DNA from: Dyella_A sp049445995
Lineage (GTDB): Bacteria > Pseudomonadota > Gammaproteobacteria > Xanthomonadales > Rhodanobacteraceae
Assembly: GCF_049445995.1 (NCBI RefSeq)
Contig: NZ_JBMSDZ010000022.1
Coordinates: forward strand, 1 to 46,628
DNA: 46,628 nucleotides
Direction of reading: 5' to 3'
Made by a program: the position numbers and the translations under genes
Shown: positions 37,236 to 45,446 of the stretch, in pieces
Layout of the letters: each line of letters starts with the position of its first letter
How positions within the stretch are numbered: the first letter of the stretch is position 1
The notes under the pieces: generated by a model
Database searches by the model: none
What the model was told of the DNA's origin: nothing
Seen by the model: only the letters and a program-made list of their open reading frames with translations

Positions 37236-38101
37236 CAGTTGAAGCAGTGCTCGGGAGCAGGAAACACGCCGCGGCGCACCTCGTCGGCATAGGCGGCGAT
37301 GGCCGCCGCCACCGAGTCGCGACCGAGCAGGAAATCCTTGCTGAATCTGGGACGCTTGCCCGGGGTGACGCCGAGCAGGTCGTGCAGCACCAGCACCTGG
37401 CCGTCGCAGTATGGACCGGCGCCGATGCCGATGGTGGGAATGGCCACGGCCCCGGTGATGCGCTGGGCCAGCGATGTGGGCATGCCTTCGAGCACGATCA
37501 GGTCGGCCCCGGCCGCTTCCACCGCCCGCGCCTCGGCCAGCACGCGCTCGGCCGCCTCCTGTTCGCGCCCCTGGATGCGGAAACCGCCGAACTTGTGCAC
37601 CGACTGCGGGGTCAGGCCCAGGTGCGCGCACACCGGAATCGACCGCGCCACCAGCGCGCCGATCGCCTCCAGCACGTGCGGCGCCGCGCCTTCGAGCTTG
37701 ACCATCGCCGCGCCGCCCTCGGCCACCAGACGCGCGCCGGCCTCCAGCGCATGCGCCGTGTCGCGGTCACTCATGAACGGCAGGTCGGCCACCAGCAGCG
37801 TGGAGCGCAGGCCGCGGGCGACCGCCGCCGTGTGGTAGACCATGTGGTCGAGCGTCACCGGCAGCGTGCTGGCATGTCCCTGCACCACCATGCCGAGCGA
37901 ATCGCCGACCAGCGCCACGTCCACCCCGGCGCTCTCCAACTGGAAGGCGAAGCTGGCGTCGTACGCGGTCAGCATGACGATGCGCCGCCCCTCGGCCTTC
38001 ATCGCCCGCAGGCCCGGCACGGTCACCGGCTTGCGATCGGGGTTACTGGCGTTGTGCACGTACACGTGGCGATCCTGTTCGGGCAAGCGGCCGCACATCA
38101 T
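37235..38101 (-). CDS. panB: 3-methyl-2-oxobutanoate hydroxymethyltransferase
   Basis: 288 residues. First committed step of pantothenate synthesis, adding a hydroxymethyl group from methylene-THF to ketoisovalerate. Motifs: MLTAYDASFA, LVGDSLGMVVQGH (Mg2+ Asp), VADLPFMS, VKLEGA, HLGLTPQSVHKFGG, GIGAGPYCDGQVLVLHD. The first roughly 20 residues are not conserved, so a later start is possible. The stop codon lies at the edge of the 180-bp repeat, so the last bases of the gene may have been supplied by it. It follows folK by 35 bases; panC is now about 1.2 kb downstream. Confidence 0.96.
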   Translation of the reverse strand: MMCGRLPEQDRHVYVHNASNPDRKPVTVPGLRAMKAEGRRIVMLTAYDASFAFQLESAGVDVALVGDSLGMVVQGHASTLPVTLDHMVYHTAAVARGLRSTLLVADLPFMSDRDTAHALEAGARLVAEGGAAMVKLEGAAPHVLEAIGALVARSIPVCAHLGLTPQSVHKFGGFRIQGREQEAAERVLAEARAVEAAGADLIVLEGMPTSLAQRITGAVAIPTIGIGAGPYCDGQVLVLHDLLGVTPGKRPRFSKDFLLGRDSVAAAIAAYADEVRRGVFPAPEHCFN

Positions 38102-38136
38102 AAACCCTCGCCGCCGCAGTGCAGCACGAGGCGCAG

Positions 38137-38637
38137 TCAGGGCAGTGCCGTGCAGCCGGTGGCATCCACCTGCCGCAGCAGCTCGATTACTCCGCCCTGC
38201 CCCGGCAGAATCAGTTCAGGCGCGATGTCGGCCAGCGGCACCAGTACGAAGGCGCGCTCGCGGATACGCGGATGCGGCAGCGTCAGTCGCCGGTCATCCA
38301 GCGTGATGCCGTCCATGTGCAGCAGGTCCAGGTCCAGCGTGCGCGGCCCCCAGCGCGCGCCATCGCGCACCCGTCCGGCGGCCGCCTCGATCGCCAGCAA
38401 CGCGTCGAGCAGCTGGTGCGGGGAGAGCGCCGTGTGCACACGCACCGCGGCGTTGAGAAAGTCCGGTTGATCGCAGAAGCCCCAGGGCACCGTGCGATAG
38501 AAACACGAGCGGCCGGTGACCGCGGTGGACGGCAGCGTGTCCAGCGCGTCGATCGCCCGGCTCAGCGTTCGCTGCGAATCGCCCAGATTGCTGCCCAGCG
38601 CCACGTAGGCGGCGCGGGCCGGCGCCGAGGCAGTCAC
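38137..38637 (-). CDS. folK: HPPK (6-hydroxymethyl-7,8-dihydropterin pyrophosphokinase)
   Basis: 166 residues from a GTG at 38637 that overlaps the pcnB stop (GTGA). The folate-pathway enzyme transfers pyrophosphate from ATP to hydroxymethyl-dihydropterin. Motifs: YVALGSNLGDSQRTL near the N terminus, YRTVPWGFCDQPDFLNAAV, WGPRTLDLDLLHMDG (Mg2+ aspartates) and LPHPRIRERAFVLVPLADI. Normal length. Part of pcnB-folK-panB, the order found in many gammaproteobacteria. Confidence 0.96.
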   Translation of the reverse strand: MTASAPARAAYVALGSNLGDSQRTLSRAIDALDTLPSTAVTGRSCFYRTVPWGFCDQPDFLNAAVRVHTALSPHQLLDALLAIEAAAGRVRDGARWGPRTLDLDLLHMDGITLDDRRLTLPHPRIRERAFVLVPLADIAPELILPGQGGVIELLRQVDATGCTALP

Positions 38638-40133
38638 GCCGGGCCGGATTTGCCGGAAGGCTTGCGGCGGCGGCGCTTGCGCGGCGGTCGCCCGGCGGCC
38701 GCCGCGGCGGGCGCATCCGGCCCGCTCGGGCCGCCGCTGGCGGGCAGCGCAGCCGCCAGCACGTCCTGTGGCAGTTGCTGCGCATGCGCCCACCACTGGC
38801 CCAGTTCACGGATTGCCGGCGATTCCTCCGCGCGCAGCAGCAGGAAGTCGAACGCGGCCCGGAACCGCGGCTGCGCCAGCAGTCGGAACACCCGCTTGCG
38901 CTGGATCTGCTCGAAGCGCGGCTGCAGCGACCAGATCTCTTCCATGGTGAAGGTGAAACGCCGCGGGATCGCCACGCGCTGGCACTGCTCGCCCACCACG
39001 TGCGCCGCGGCGCGTGCCCAGGCTTCGGACACGTCCATGCCCTGGGCGATCCAGCCGTGCGCGTGGTCGCGCACCTCGCCCCACAGCAGCACCGCGAACA
39101 GGAACGCCGGCGTCACCGACTTGCCCTCGATCACCCGCGCATCGGTGTTCGCCAGGCCCTGCTCCAGCAGCGCGCGCAGCGCGTGGTCGCCACGCTCCAG
39201 CGCCCGCGCGGTCGACGGAAACAGGAATTTCAGCAGCCCGCACTGTTCGAGCATGCGGAAGCTCTTCAGCCCGTGCCCGCCCAGGAACATCTTGAGCGAC
39301 TCGTCGAACAGGCGCGCCGGCGCCGCCTCGGTGAGCAGCGGGCCGAGGCTCTCGAACGGCGCCGCGGCCGACGCGTCGATGCGGAACTCGAGCTTCGCCG
39401 CCAGCCGCGCGGCGCGCAGCATGCGAACCGGGTCTTCCCGATAACGCGTCACTGGGTCGCCGATCAGTCGCAGCACGCGGTCGGCCACGTCCTGCATGCC
39501 GCCGACGTAGTCGCGCACCGAAAAGTCGCTGATGTCGTAATAGAGCGCATTGACGCGGAAGTCGCGGCGCACGGCGTCTTCCTCGATCGTGCCCCAGATG
39601 TTGTCGCGCACGATGCGCCCGTCGACGATGTGCCGATCGCCCTCGGCGTCGTCCTCGCCGGTGCCGCGGAACGTGGCCACCTCGATGATCTCCGGCCCGA
39701 ACACCACGTGCGCCAGGCGGAAGCGACGGCCGATCAGCCGGCAGTTGCGGAACAGCTTCCTGACCTCGTCGGGCGTGGCGTTGGTCGCCACGTCGAAGTC
39801 CTTCGGATGGCCGCCGAGCAGAAGGTCGCGGACGGCGCCGCCCACGAGATAGGCATCGAAGCCGGCCTCGTTGAGGCGGTACAACACGCGCAGCGCGGCC
39901 TTGCTGATGTTCTTGCGGGAAATCGCGTGCTGGTCGCGCGGAATGATCCGCAGCGCAGGCGCGTCATCGTTCCCTGTCTGGAAGTTCAAGCGGTAAGAAT
40001 CCCTGCCGATCGGAGAATCCCGCAAGCCTAGCGCACGCACGGATGCAAGGGCATCCCGTGCGTCCGTGCGATCCGCCGGTGCAGCGACGGAATGGCCCAC
40101 AAGGAAGCCGGCGCAACGGAGCGACAAAGACAT
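38634..40133 (-). CDS. pcnB: Poly(A) polymerase I
   Basis: About 499 residues if started at the ATG at 40133. Conserved similarity begins only near LRIIPRDQHAISRKNI (about 39950), so the true start may be a GTG at 40040 or another downstream codon; the 40133 start overlaps the -35 region of the tRNA-Glu promoter. Nucleotidyltransferase core: GGAVRDLLLGGHPKDFDVAT and the RRDFRVNALYYD block, then RYREDPVRMLRAARLAAKL. It adds 3' poly(A) tails that trigger RNA decay. The C-terminal tail is Lys/Arg-rich (GRPPRKRRRRKPSGKSG), typical for RNA-binding PcnB. First gene of the pcnB-folK-pan unit. Confidence 0.92.
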   Translation of the reverse strand: MSLSLRCAGFLVGHSVAAPADRTDARDALASVRALGLRDSPIGRDSYRLNFQTGNDDAPALRIIPRDQHAISRKNISKAALRVLYRLNEAGFDAYLVGGAVRDLLLGGHPKDFDVATNATPDEVRKLFRNCRLIGRRFRLAHVVFGPEIIEVATFRGTGEDDAEGDRHIVDGRIVRDNIWGTIEEDAVRRDFRVNALYYDISDFSVRDYVGGMQDVADRVLRLIGDPVTRYREDPVRMLRAARLAAKLEFRIDASAAAPFESLGPLLTEAAPARLFDESLKMFLGGHGLKSFRMLEQCGLLKFLFPSTARALERGDHALRALLEQGLANTDARVIEGKSVTPAFLFAVLLWGEVRDHAHGWIAQGMDVSEAWARAAAHVVGEQCQRVAIPRRFTFTMEEIWSLQPRFEQIQRKRVFRLLAQPRFRAAFDFLLLRAEESPAIRELGQWWAHAQQLPQDVLAAALPASGGPSGPDAPAAAAAGRPPRKRRRRKPSGKSGPA

Positions 40134-40160
40134 TGCCGGGCAAAACAATTCCGCTATACT
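40133..40160 (+). promoter_or_regulatory. Promoter of tRNA-Glu
   Basis: TTGCCG (40133-40138), 16-base spacer, TATACT (40155-40160). The tRNA starts 21 bases after the -10 element. Confidence 0.7.
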
Positions 40161-40180
40161 AGCGCGCTCTGAAACAGAAC

Positions 40181-40256
40181 GCTCCCTTCGTCTAGTGGCC
40201 CAGGACACCGCCCTCTCAAGGCGGGAACACGAGTTCGAACCTCGTAGGGAGCGCCA
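40181..40256 (+). tRNA. tRNA-Glu (anticodon CTC)
   Basis: 76 bases. Acceptor GCTCCCT pairs with AGGGAGC, the anticodon stem CCGCC/GGCGG carries loop CTCTCAA (anticodon CTC, reading GAG), the T arm has TTCGAAC, and G73 and an encoded CCA (40254-40256) follow. No T-run terminator follows; a hairpin GTCCGG/CCGGAC (40262-40281) lies between it and fdxA, so tRNA and fdxA may share a transcript. Confidence 0.95.
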
Positions 40257-40303
40257 ATTCAGTCCGGCCGAATCGCCGGACATCTCGACAGGCCCTCGGC
40301 AGC

Positions 40304-40627
40304 ATGACCTTTGTCGTCACCGACAACTGCATCAAGTGCAAGTACACCGATTGCGTCGAAGTCTGCCCCGTCGATGCCTTCCATGAAGGCCCCAACTTCC
40401 TCGCTATCGACCCGGACGAGTGCATCGACTGCACGCTGTGCGAGCCGGAGTGTCCGATCAACGCGATCTATCCCGAGGATGACGTGCCGGCCGGACAGGA
40501 AAAATTCGTCGCGCTCAACGCCGAACTCGCCAAGGCATGGCCGGTGATCACCGAGCGCAAGGATGCCCCGGCCGATGCCAAGGCGTGGGAAGGCAAGCCC
40601 GACAAGATCAACCTGCTCGAACGCTGA
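40304..40627 (+). CDS. fdxA: 7Fe ferredoxin (3Fe-4S/4Fe-4S)
   Basis: 107 residues, exactly the length of the FdxA class. The N-terminal half holds the clusters: DNCIKCKYTDCVEVCP and CIDCTLCEPECP, in which one cysteine spacing (C-x7-C) fits the 3Fe-4S site of Azotobacter-type FdI. The C-terminal half is the helical extension typical of FdxA (EKFVALNAELAKAWPVI, ending KINLLER). A cytosolic low-potential electron carrier. No separate promoter is obvious in the 47 bases after tRNA-Glu. Confidence 0.95.
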   Translation: MTFVVTDNCIKCKYTDCVEVCPVDAFHEGPNFLAIDPDECIDCTLCEPECPINAIYPEDDVPAGQEKFVALNAELAKAWPVITERKDAPADAKAWEGKPDKINLLER

Positions 40628-40680
40628 TCTCCTGTCGCCGCTTCACGCGACACGGCAACGCCGACTGCAACGATCCATCA

Positions 40681-40710
40681 AGAACGCCGCCCTCGAGGCG
40701 GCGTTCTCTT
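40681..40710 (+). terminator. Terminator-like hairpin after fdxA
   Basis: AGAACGCCGCC (40681-40691) and GGCGGCGTTCT (40697-40707) form an 11-bp stem with a five-base loop, followed by CTTGCTT. It lies between the convergent fdxA and bamC genes. The T run is weak, but position and stem strength support termination, perhaps for both directions. Confidence 0.65.
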
Positions 40711-40732
40711 GCTTCCGGGACGCGCGGGCGGA

Positions 40733-41314
40733 TCAGCTGCCCAGCTTGGCTTTCAGGCCATCGACCAGCTTGGCCACGCCGGGGGCGTCGCCCTGCGCAC
40801 GAACCTCGCTGCCGCCCTGGCCGCTGGGCGCGATCGAGACGCTCACCGTGTGCGCAGTCGCACGGGAGGCATCGCCATTGCCACGGCCGAACAGGCGGCC
40901 GAAGAAGCCGGGCTTCTTGCCGGTCGTCGCTACCGCCATCACGGTGACGGTGTAGGTGTGCGCTGCATCGTCGCGCGCCGCGATCTGGCCGATCTCGCCC
41001 TGCGCCAACGCATCGCCCACGCGCTTGTACGCGGCATCGACGCTGTCGCCGAGCACGAAACCGTCGGTAATCGTGGCGTTGGCGCCGGGGGCCGCGGCGG
41101 TTGCGCCATTGGCGGTGGGCTGGTTGGCGCCAGGCGGCGGAATCACCAGCGCCTCACTGGCCGAGGGCGTGTCCAGACCCGGCGGAATCTCCAGCGGAGC
41201 TTCCTGCTTGGCCGTATCCCACGACTTGTGCGAACGGAACATGCCACAGCCCGAGAGCATGAGACCGGAAAGAAGCAGGGCCGGCATGGCCACCGCGAGC
41301 GAGGTTTTCTTCAT
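40733..41314 (-). CDS. bamC: Outer-membrane assembly lipoprotein BamC-like
   Basis: 193 residues from the ATG at 41314 (MKKTSLAVAMPALLLSG). A lipoprotein signal peptide with lipobox LSGC gives a lipidated Cys near residue 23. The next segment (SWDTAKQEAPLEIPPGLDTP) resembles the unstructured N-terminal BamC region that binds BamD. One following domain (about 90-190) contains FVLGDSVDAAYKRVGDAL. E. coli BamC is much longer (two helix-grip domains), so this is a short form. The location just after dapA is the same as bamC (nlpB) in E. coli, which supports the call. Confidence 0.75.
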   Translation of the reverse strand: MKKTSLAVAMPALLLSGLMLSGCGMFRSHKSWDTAKQEAPLEIPPGLDTPSASEALVIPPPGANQPTANGATAAAPGANATITDGFVLGDSVDAAYKRVGDALAQGEIGQIAARDDAAHTYTVTVMAVATTGKKPGFFGRLFGRGNGDASRATAHTVSVSIAPSGQGGSEVRAQGDAPGVAKLVDGLKAKLGS

Positions 41315-41351
41315 GTAATGGGATTTCCGTGGGAGAGTCATGTCGCCGGGT

Positions 41352-42245
41352 TCAGGCGGCGACAGCCAGTGGAACAAGTCGGGCCAGCGCCCGGTGGATT
41401 TCGTCGCGCACCGCGCCGTCGGCGAGCTCGACCAGCGGCAGCCGCGGCACCGCCGTGCCCAGACCGAGCATCGGCAAGCCCGCTTTCACCGCGATCGGGT
41501 TGGGCGCCCCGTTGAGCGCCTCCACCAGTGGCGACAACCGTGCATCGATGCGTCGAGCCGCATCCGCCTGGCCGGCCGTCGCAGCATCGCACAGTTCGCG
41601 GAACACCCCGGGTACCAGGTTCGCGACCACCGAGATGGTGCCGGCGGCGCCCGCCAGCATGGCCTCCCTGGCCGTACCGTCGTCGCCGGAGAGATAGACG
41701 AAATCGGGCCGGACAAGTTCCGCCATGGCGCGGATGCGATCGGCGTCGCCGCGTGCCTCCTTGATGCCGAGGATGCGCGGGTGGTCGCGCAGCGCCGCCA
41801 CAGTCTCGGGAAGCATGTCGCAGCCGGTGCGCCCGGGCACGTTGTAGAGGATCAACGGCAGGCCACCGTGGTCGGCCACGTCGGTGAAATGCCGGCGCAG
41901 GCCTTCCTGGGTCGGACGCACGTAGTACGGCGTGACCACCAGCGCCGCGTCGGCGCCGAGTTCCGCCGCGCGGCGGGTCAGTGCCACCGTCTTGGCCGTG
42001 CCGGCCTCGCCGGTGCCGGCGATCACCGGCACGCGTCCCGCGACGTGCCGCAGCGCAAACGCCAGCAGCCGCTCGAACTCGTCGTGCTCGAGCATGTGCG
42101 CCTCGCCGGTGGAACCGGCCACCACGAGTGCCTGGGTGCCGCCGCCGATCTGGTAGTCGAGCAGGCGCGCGAAGCTGTCCAGGTCGAGCGCGCCATCGGC
42201 ACCGAACGGCGTGACCAGGGCACAGATGCTTCCGCGGATGTTCAA
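41352..42245 (-). CDS. dapA: 4-hydroxy-tetrahydrodipicolinate synthase
   Basis: 297 residues. Condenses pyruvate with aspartate semialdehyde at the start of lysine/diaminopimelate synthesis. TIM-barrel with Schiff-base Lys162 (ILGIKEARGD), Tyr134 and Arg139 (LILYNVPGRTG), and the Ser45-Thr46-Gly-Glu catalytic loop (GSTGEA, where most enzymes have GTTGE; the substitution is conservative). bamC follows 37 bases after it, and gcvR is divergent. Confidence 0.95.
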   Translation of the reverse strand: MNIRGSICALVTPFGADGALDLDSFARLLDYQIGGGTQALVVAGSTGEAHMLEHDEFERLLAFALRHVAGRVPVIAGTGEAGTAKTVALTRRAAELGADAALVVTPYYVRPTQEGLRRHFTDVADHGGLPLILYNVPGRTGCDMLPETVAALRDHPRILGIKEARGDADRIRAMAELVRPDFVYLSGDDGTAREAMLAGAAGTISVVANLVPGVFRELCDAATAGQADAARRIDARLSPLVEALNGAPNPIAVKAGLPMLGLGTAVPRLPLVELADGAVRDEIHRALARLVPLAVAA

Positions 42246-42279
42246 GGGACTTCATTCCAGCAAAAAAATCCAGTCGTGC

Positions 42280-42316
42280 ATGTTACTTGCGGGCTCGCGC
42301 GAGGGGCAAGTAAGCT
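42280..42316. promoter_or_regulatory. Symmetric divergent promoter/operator of dapA and gcvR
   Basis: TTACTTGC (42283-42290) and GCAAGTAA (42306-42313) flank the palindrome CTCGCGCGAG (42294-42303). Towards dapA the arm supplies TTGCCC (42309-42304), an 18-base spacer and TAACAT (42285-42280). Towards gcvR it supplies TTGCGG (42287-42292), an 18-base spacer and TAAGCT (42311-42316). The two promoters overlap almost completely, so the two polymerases would exclude each other and a dimeric regulator could cover both. Confidence 0.45.
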
Positions 42317-42377
42317 CGAAAGCCCTACGCCCGCCGCGCTCGCGTCCGGCATCTCCCCCGCACAGGCAGGTCCGCCT

Positions 42378-42935
42378 TTGAACCGCACCATCCCGCGCAC
42401 CGGAAGCGATGAACAGTTACTGATCCAGACCCTGTCCTCGGCAGGCAAGAGCCCCCTGCTGACGCTGGCCCGCCGCATTGCCGACGCGGGCTGCAACCTG
42501 TCCGACGCACGGGTCTCGACGATCGGCGCCGACAGCTCGCTGGTGCTGGTGGCCAGCGGGGCCTGGGATGCGCTGGCCAAGCTGGAGAACGCACTCGGCA
42601 AGCTCGCCCGCGACGAGGACATGCACCTGGTGCACTACCGCACGCAGCCGCGCGAGCCCGATGCGCGGCGGCTGCCGTACCTGGTGGAAGTGGTCAGCGC
42701 CGATCGCCCGGGCATCCTGGTACGCCTCGTGGAGTTCTTCCACCGCAACCGCATCACCATCGAGCAGCTCAATTCGATGCACTACCAGGCGATGCAGACC
42801 GGTGCGGAGATGTTCCAGGCGCAGATCACCATCGGCGTTCCGTCGGACAGCCACATCGCCACCTTGCGCGACGATTTCCTGGAGCTGTGCGACAGCCTCA
42901 ATCTCGATGCCATCATGGATCCGGTGAAGTTCTGA
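42378..42935 (+). CDS. gcvR: Glycine cleavage system regulator GcvR-like (double ACT)
   Basis: 185 residues from a TTG at 42378 (giving MNRTIPRTGSDEQLLIQTLS, with GGCAGG upstream); no ATG lies in the right place. Two ACT domains: about 10-85 (LLTLARRIADAGCNLSDARV) and 95-180 (YLVEVVSADRPGILVRLVEF, then NRITIEQLNSMHY). The dapA-gcvR-bcp neighbourhood equals that of E. coli, where GcvR binds GcvA and blocks activation of the gcv operon in the absence of glycine. No DNA-binding domain, as expected. Confidence 0.85.
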   Translation: MNRTIPRTGSDEQLLIQTLSSAGKSPLLTLARRIADAGCNLSDARVSTIGADSSLVLVASGAWDALAKLENALGKLARDEDMHLVHYRTQPREPDARRLPYLVEVVSADRPGILVRLVEFFHRNRITIEQLNSMHYQAMQTGAEMFQAQITIGVPSDSHIATLRDDFLELCDSLNLDAIMDPVKF

Positions 42936-43174
42936 GGATCGCGCGGAGACAATGCCCTGGCAAGGACTTTCATTCGCTGGCAGACGCGCTAGTCTCTGGG
43001 CCGGGACGTTTGTGAGACCGGCCATGCAGTCAGGGCACCCTTCGTGGAACCACCGCCGCCTTCGCGGCCTCGCCCCGACCGCTGCCGACATCGCTGCCCT
43101 TGCCGCCCACGCGGCCGCACCACCCTCCCCATCCCACGACAGTGCGACGGTCCCCGGCCGCCGCAGGAGAACCC

Positions 43175-43636
43175 ATGCCTGAGATCGGCAAGAAGATTCC
43201 CGCCCTGAAGGGGCGCACCGGCGACGACACCGAGCTGAAACTGTTGGACTACCAGGGCCAGTGGGTCGTGATCTATTTCTACCCCAAGGACAGCACGCCG
43301 GGCTGCACCACCGAAGCACAGCAGTTTCGCGACCTCCACCCCGCCTTCCGCAAACGCAACGCCGAGATCATCGGCGTGTCACGCGATTCGATCCGCTCGC
43401 ATGCCAACTTCGCCGCCAGACAGGGGCTGCCGTTTCCCCTGGTATCCGACGCCGATGAAGTCTGGTGCAACGCATTCGACGTGATCCGCGAGAAGCTGCT
43501 GTACGGCAAGAAGCACTTGGGCATCGTGCGCAGCACCTTCCTGGTGGACCCTGATGGCCGTCTCGCCGCCGAGTGGCGTGGCGTGAAGGTGCCGGGCCAC
43601 GCGCAGGCCGTGCTCGATGCCATCGCAACCGCCTGA
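43175..43636 (+). CDS. bcp: Peroxiredoxin, Bcp/PrxQ type
   Basis: 153 residues from the ATG at 43175 with GGAG upstream. Thioredoxin-fold peroxidase that reduces hydroperoxides. The peroxidatic Cys sits in KDSTPGCTTEAQQFRD. The resolving Cys found five residues later in E. coli Bcp is absent here (Gln/Phe region), leaving only a Cys in DADEVWCNAFD as an alternative, so it may act as a 1-Cys enzyme. The C terminus has STFLVDPDGRLAAEWRGVKV. It follows gcvR after 239 bases that contain no gene I can support, only a weak -10-like TAGTCT around 42990. Confidence 0.92.
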   Translation: MPEIGKKIPALKGRTGDDTELKLLDYQGQWVVIYFYPKDSTPGCTTEAQQFRDLHPAFRKRNAEIIGVSRDSIRSHANFAARQGLPFPLVSDADEVWCNAFDVIREKLLYGKKHLGIVRSTFLVDPDGRLAAEWRGVKVPGHAQAVLDAIATA

Positions 43637-43765
43637 TTTTCCACGGCCGATCGCGCGTCTGGCGCCACGCGCGCGCGCGGCCGTTCCGCGGCCGCCTTCT
43701 CCGGCCGCGCCCAGCGGCGATGGCCGCACCCCTTCTTCCATCCCGCCCAGCGAGGTTTCTTCCGC

Positions 43766-45145
43766 ATGACCGGAAGCAAGCGCATCTACGTGCTCGATAC
43801 CAACGTGCTGCTGCACGACCCGACGTCGCTGTTCCGCTTCGAGGAGCATGACGTGTTCATCCCGATGACGGTGCTGGAAGAACTGGACGAAAAGAAGAAA
43901 GGCGCCTCCGAGGTCTCGCGCAACGGGCGCCAGGTCAGCCGCTTCCTCAACGAGCTGATCGAGCGCGGCAACGGCCACGGCATCAAGGATGGCCTGTCGC
44001 TGGACAATCCGCAGGGCGTGAACCTCAAGCGCGACGGCGAGGCAGGCCGCCTGTATTTCCAGCAGCGCGCCACCAATAACCACGGTAAGGCGGACAACCT
44101 GATTCTCGCCGCGGTGATCGACCTGCGCGAGCAGCAGCCGCACCGCTCGGTGATCCTGGTCAGCAAGGACATCAACCTGCGGATCAAGGCCAGCATCTAC
44201 GGCATCGATGCGGAGGACTACGAGAACGACAAGGCGCTGGACGATTTCTCCCTGCTCTACACCGGCGCCACCGAACTGCCGGAGGATTTCTGGGAGCGCC
44301 ATGCGGAAGTCGAGTCGTGGAACGAGCGCGGCCGCACCTACTACCGGCTGGACCGCGGCGAAGGCGAGGACTGGTACGCCAACCAGTGCCTGTTTCTGCC
44401 CGGGGACGAAAGCGTCGAGCTGCGCGTGACGTCGGTCGACGAGGAGCAGGCCACGCTGGTGCTGCTGGACGACCACAGCCATCCCAACCACAGCGTGTGG
44501 GGCATCGCGGCGCGCAACCGCGAGCAGAACTTCGCGCTCAACGTGCTGATGGACCCGGACGTGGATTTCGTCACCCTGCTCGGCACCGCCGGCACCGGCA
44601 AGACCCTGCTGGCGCTGGCCGCCGGGCTGGCCCAGGTGATGGACCAGCAGCGCTACCGCGAGATCATCATGACCCGCGCGACGGTCTCGGTCGGCGAGGA
44701 CATCGGCTTCCTGCCCGGCACCGAGGAGGAAAAGATGACGCCCTGGATGGGCGCGCTCACCGACAACCTCGAAGTGCTCGCCAACCCGGAGGAAGGCGGC
44801 AACTGGGGCCGCCAGGCCACCAACGACCTGCTCGCCTCGCGGATCAAGATCCGCTCGCTGAACTTCATGCGCGGGCGCACCTTCCTGTCGCGCTACCTGA
44901 TCATCGACGAGGCGCAGAACCTCAGTCCCAAGCAGATGAAGACGCTGATCACCCGCGCCGGCCCCGGCACCAAGATCGTCTGCCTGGGCAACGTGGAGCA
45001 GATCGACACGCCCTACCTCACCGAAACCACCTCCGGCCTCACCTACGCGGTGGACCGCTTCAAGCACTGGGCACACTCGGCACACATCACCCTGCGTCGC
45101 GGCGAGCGCTCGCGCCTGGCCGATTTCGCCTCCGAGGCGCTTTGA
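43766..45145 (+). CDS. PIN domain-PhoH ATPase fusion (PhoH2-like)
   Basis: 459 residues. The N-terminal PIN nuclease domain (1-135) has YVLDTNVLLHDP (first acidic residue), VLEELDEKKKG, KADNLILAAVI and LVSKDINLRIKA, supplying the four acidic residues of an active site. The C-terminal PhoH domain (about 240-455) has Walker A TLLGTAGTGKTLLALA, MTRATVSVGEDIGFLPG, Walker B YLIIDEAQNLSP and a late GNVEQIDTPYL sensor. The architecture is that of PhoH2 proteins, which can act as RNA helicase-RNases. No vapB-like antitoxin gene is adjacent (129 bases upstream hold nothing recognisable), so it is probably the stand-alone housekeeping form. Confidence 0.93.
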   Translation: MTGSKRIYVLDTNVLLHDPTSLFRFEEHDVFIPMTVLEELDEKKKGASEVSRNGRQVSRFLNELIERGNGHGIKDGLSLDNPQGVNLKRDGEAGRLYFQQRATNNHGKADNLILAAVIDLREQQPHRSVILVSKDINLRIKASIYGIDAEDYENDKALDDFSLLYTGATELPEDFWERHAEVESWNERGRTYYRLDRGEGEDWYANQCLFLPGDESVELRVTSVDEEQATLVLLDDHSHPNHSVWGIAARNREQNFALNVLMDPDVDFVTLLGTAGTGKTLLALAAGLAQVMDQQRYREIIMTRATVSVGEDIGFLPGTEEEKMTPWMGALTDNLEVLANPEEGGNWGRQATNDLLASRIKIRSLNFMRGRTFLSRYLIIDEAQNLSPKQMKTLITRAGPGTKIVCLGNVEQIDTPYLTETTSGLTYAVDRFKHWAHSAHITLRRGERSRLADFASEAL

Positions 45146-45196
45146 TAACATCGCGGATCGGCGTCCAATGCCCAAAGCGTAGGCGATTTCACCCTT

Positions 45197-45277
45197 CGTC
45201 ATTCCGGCGAAAGCCGGAATCCAGTGCCTTTGACGCGTGACGAAAGTCGCTGGATCCCGGCTTTCACCGGGATGACG
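45197..45277. repeat. Intergenic palindromic repeat (CGTCATTCCGGC type)
   Basis: Inverted arms of about 28 bp: the left starts CGTCATTCCGGCGAAAGCCG, and the right ends in the near-complement CGGCTTTCACCGGGATGACG; about 25 bases lie between them. Each arm is itself a small hairpin. It is a common kind of dispersed intergenic repeat in proteobacteria. It fills the middle of the 301-base gap between the PhoH gene and the hydroxylase gene; the rest of that gap shows nothing else clear. Confidence 0.85.
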
Positions 45278-45446
45278 GGCAGAGGCACGTTCAGAGTCAT
45301 CCCGGTGCCATCAGCGCTGCTGGCCCGCCTGCCCTGCATGCTGGCAGCGACCTGAAGGGAAGCGTCGACTTCTGAATCGATGCGGATCGGACCGTCCGCC
45401 GGTGGCGGCGCTATGCTTGCCAGCGATTGATCGGATTTCTTTCTCT

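Noticed and set aside
43766..44200. PIN domain read as a VapC toxin of a toxin-antitoxin pair.
   Set aside because: The PIN domain is fused to a complete PhoH ATPase and no small antitoxin gene precedes it, so a stand-alone PhoH2-like protein is the better reading.
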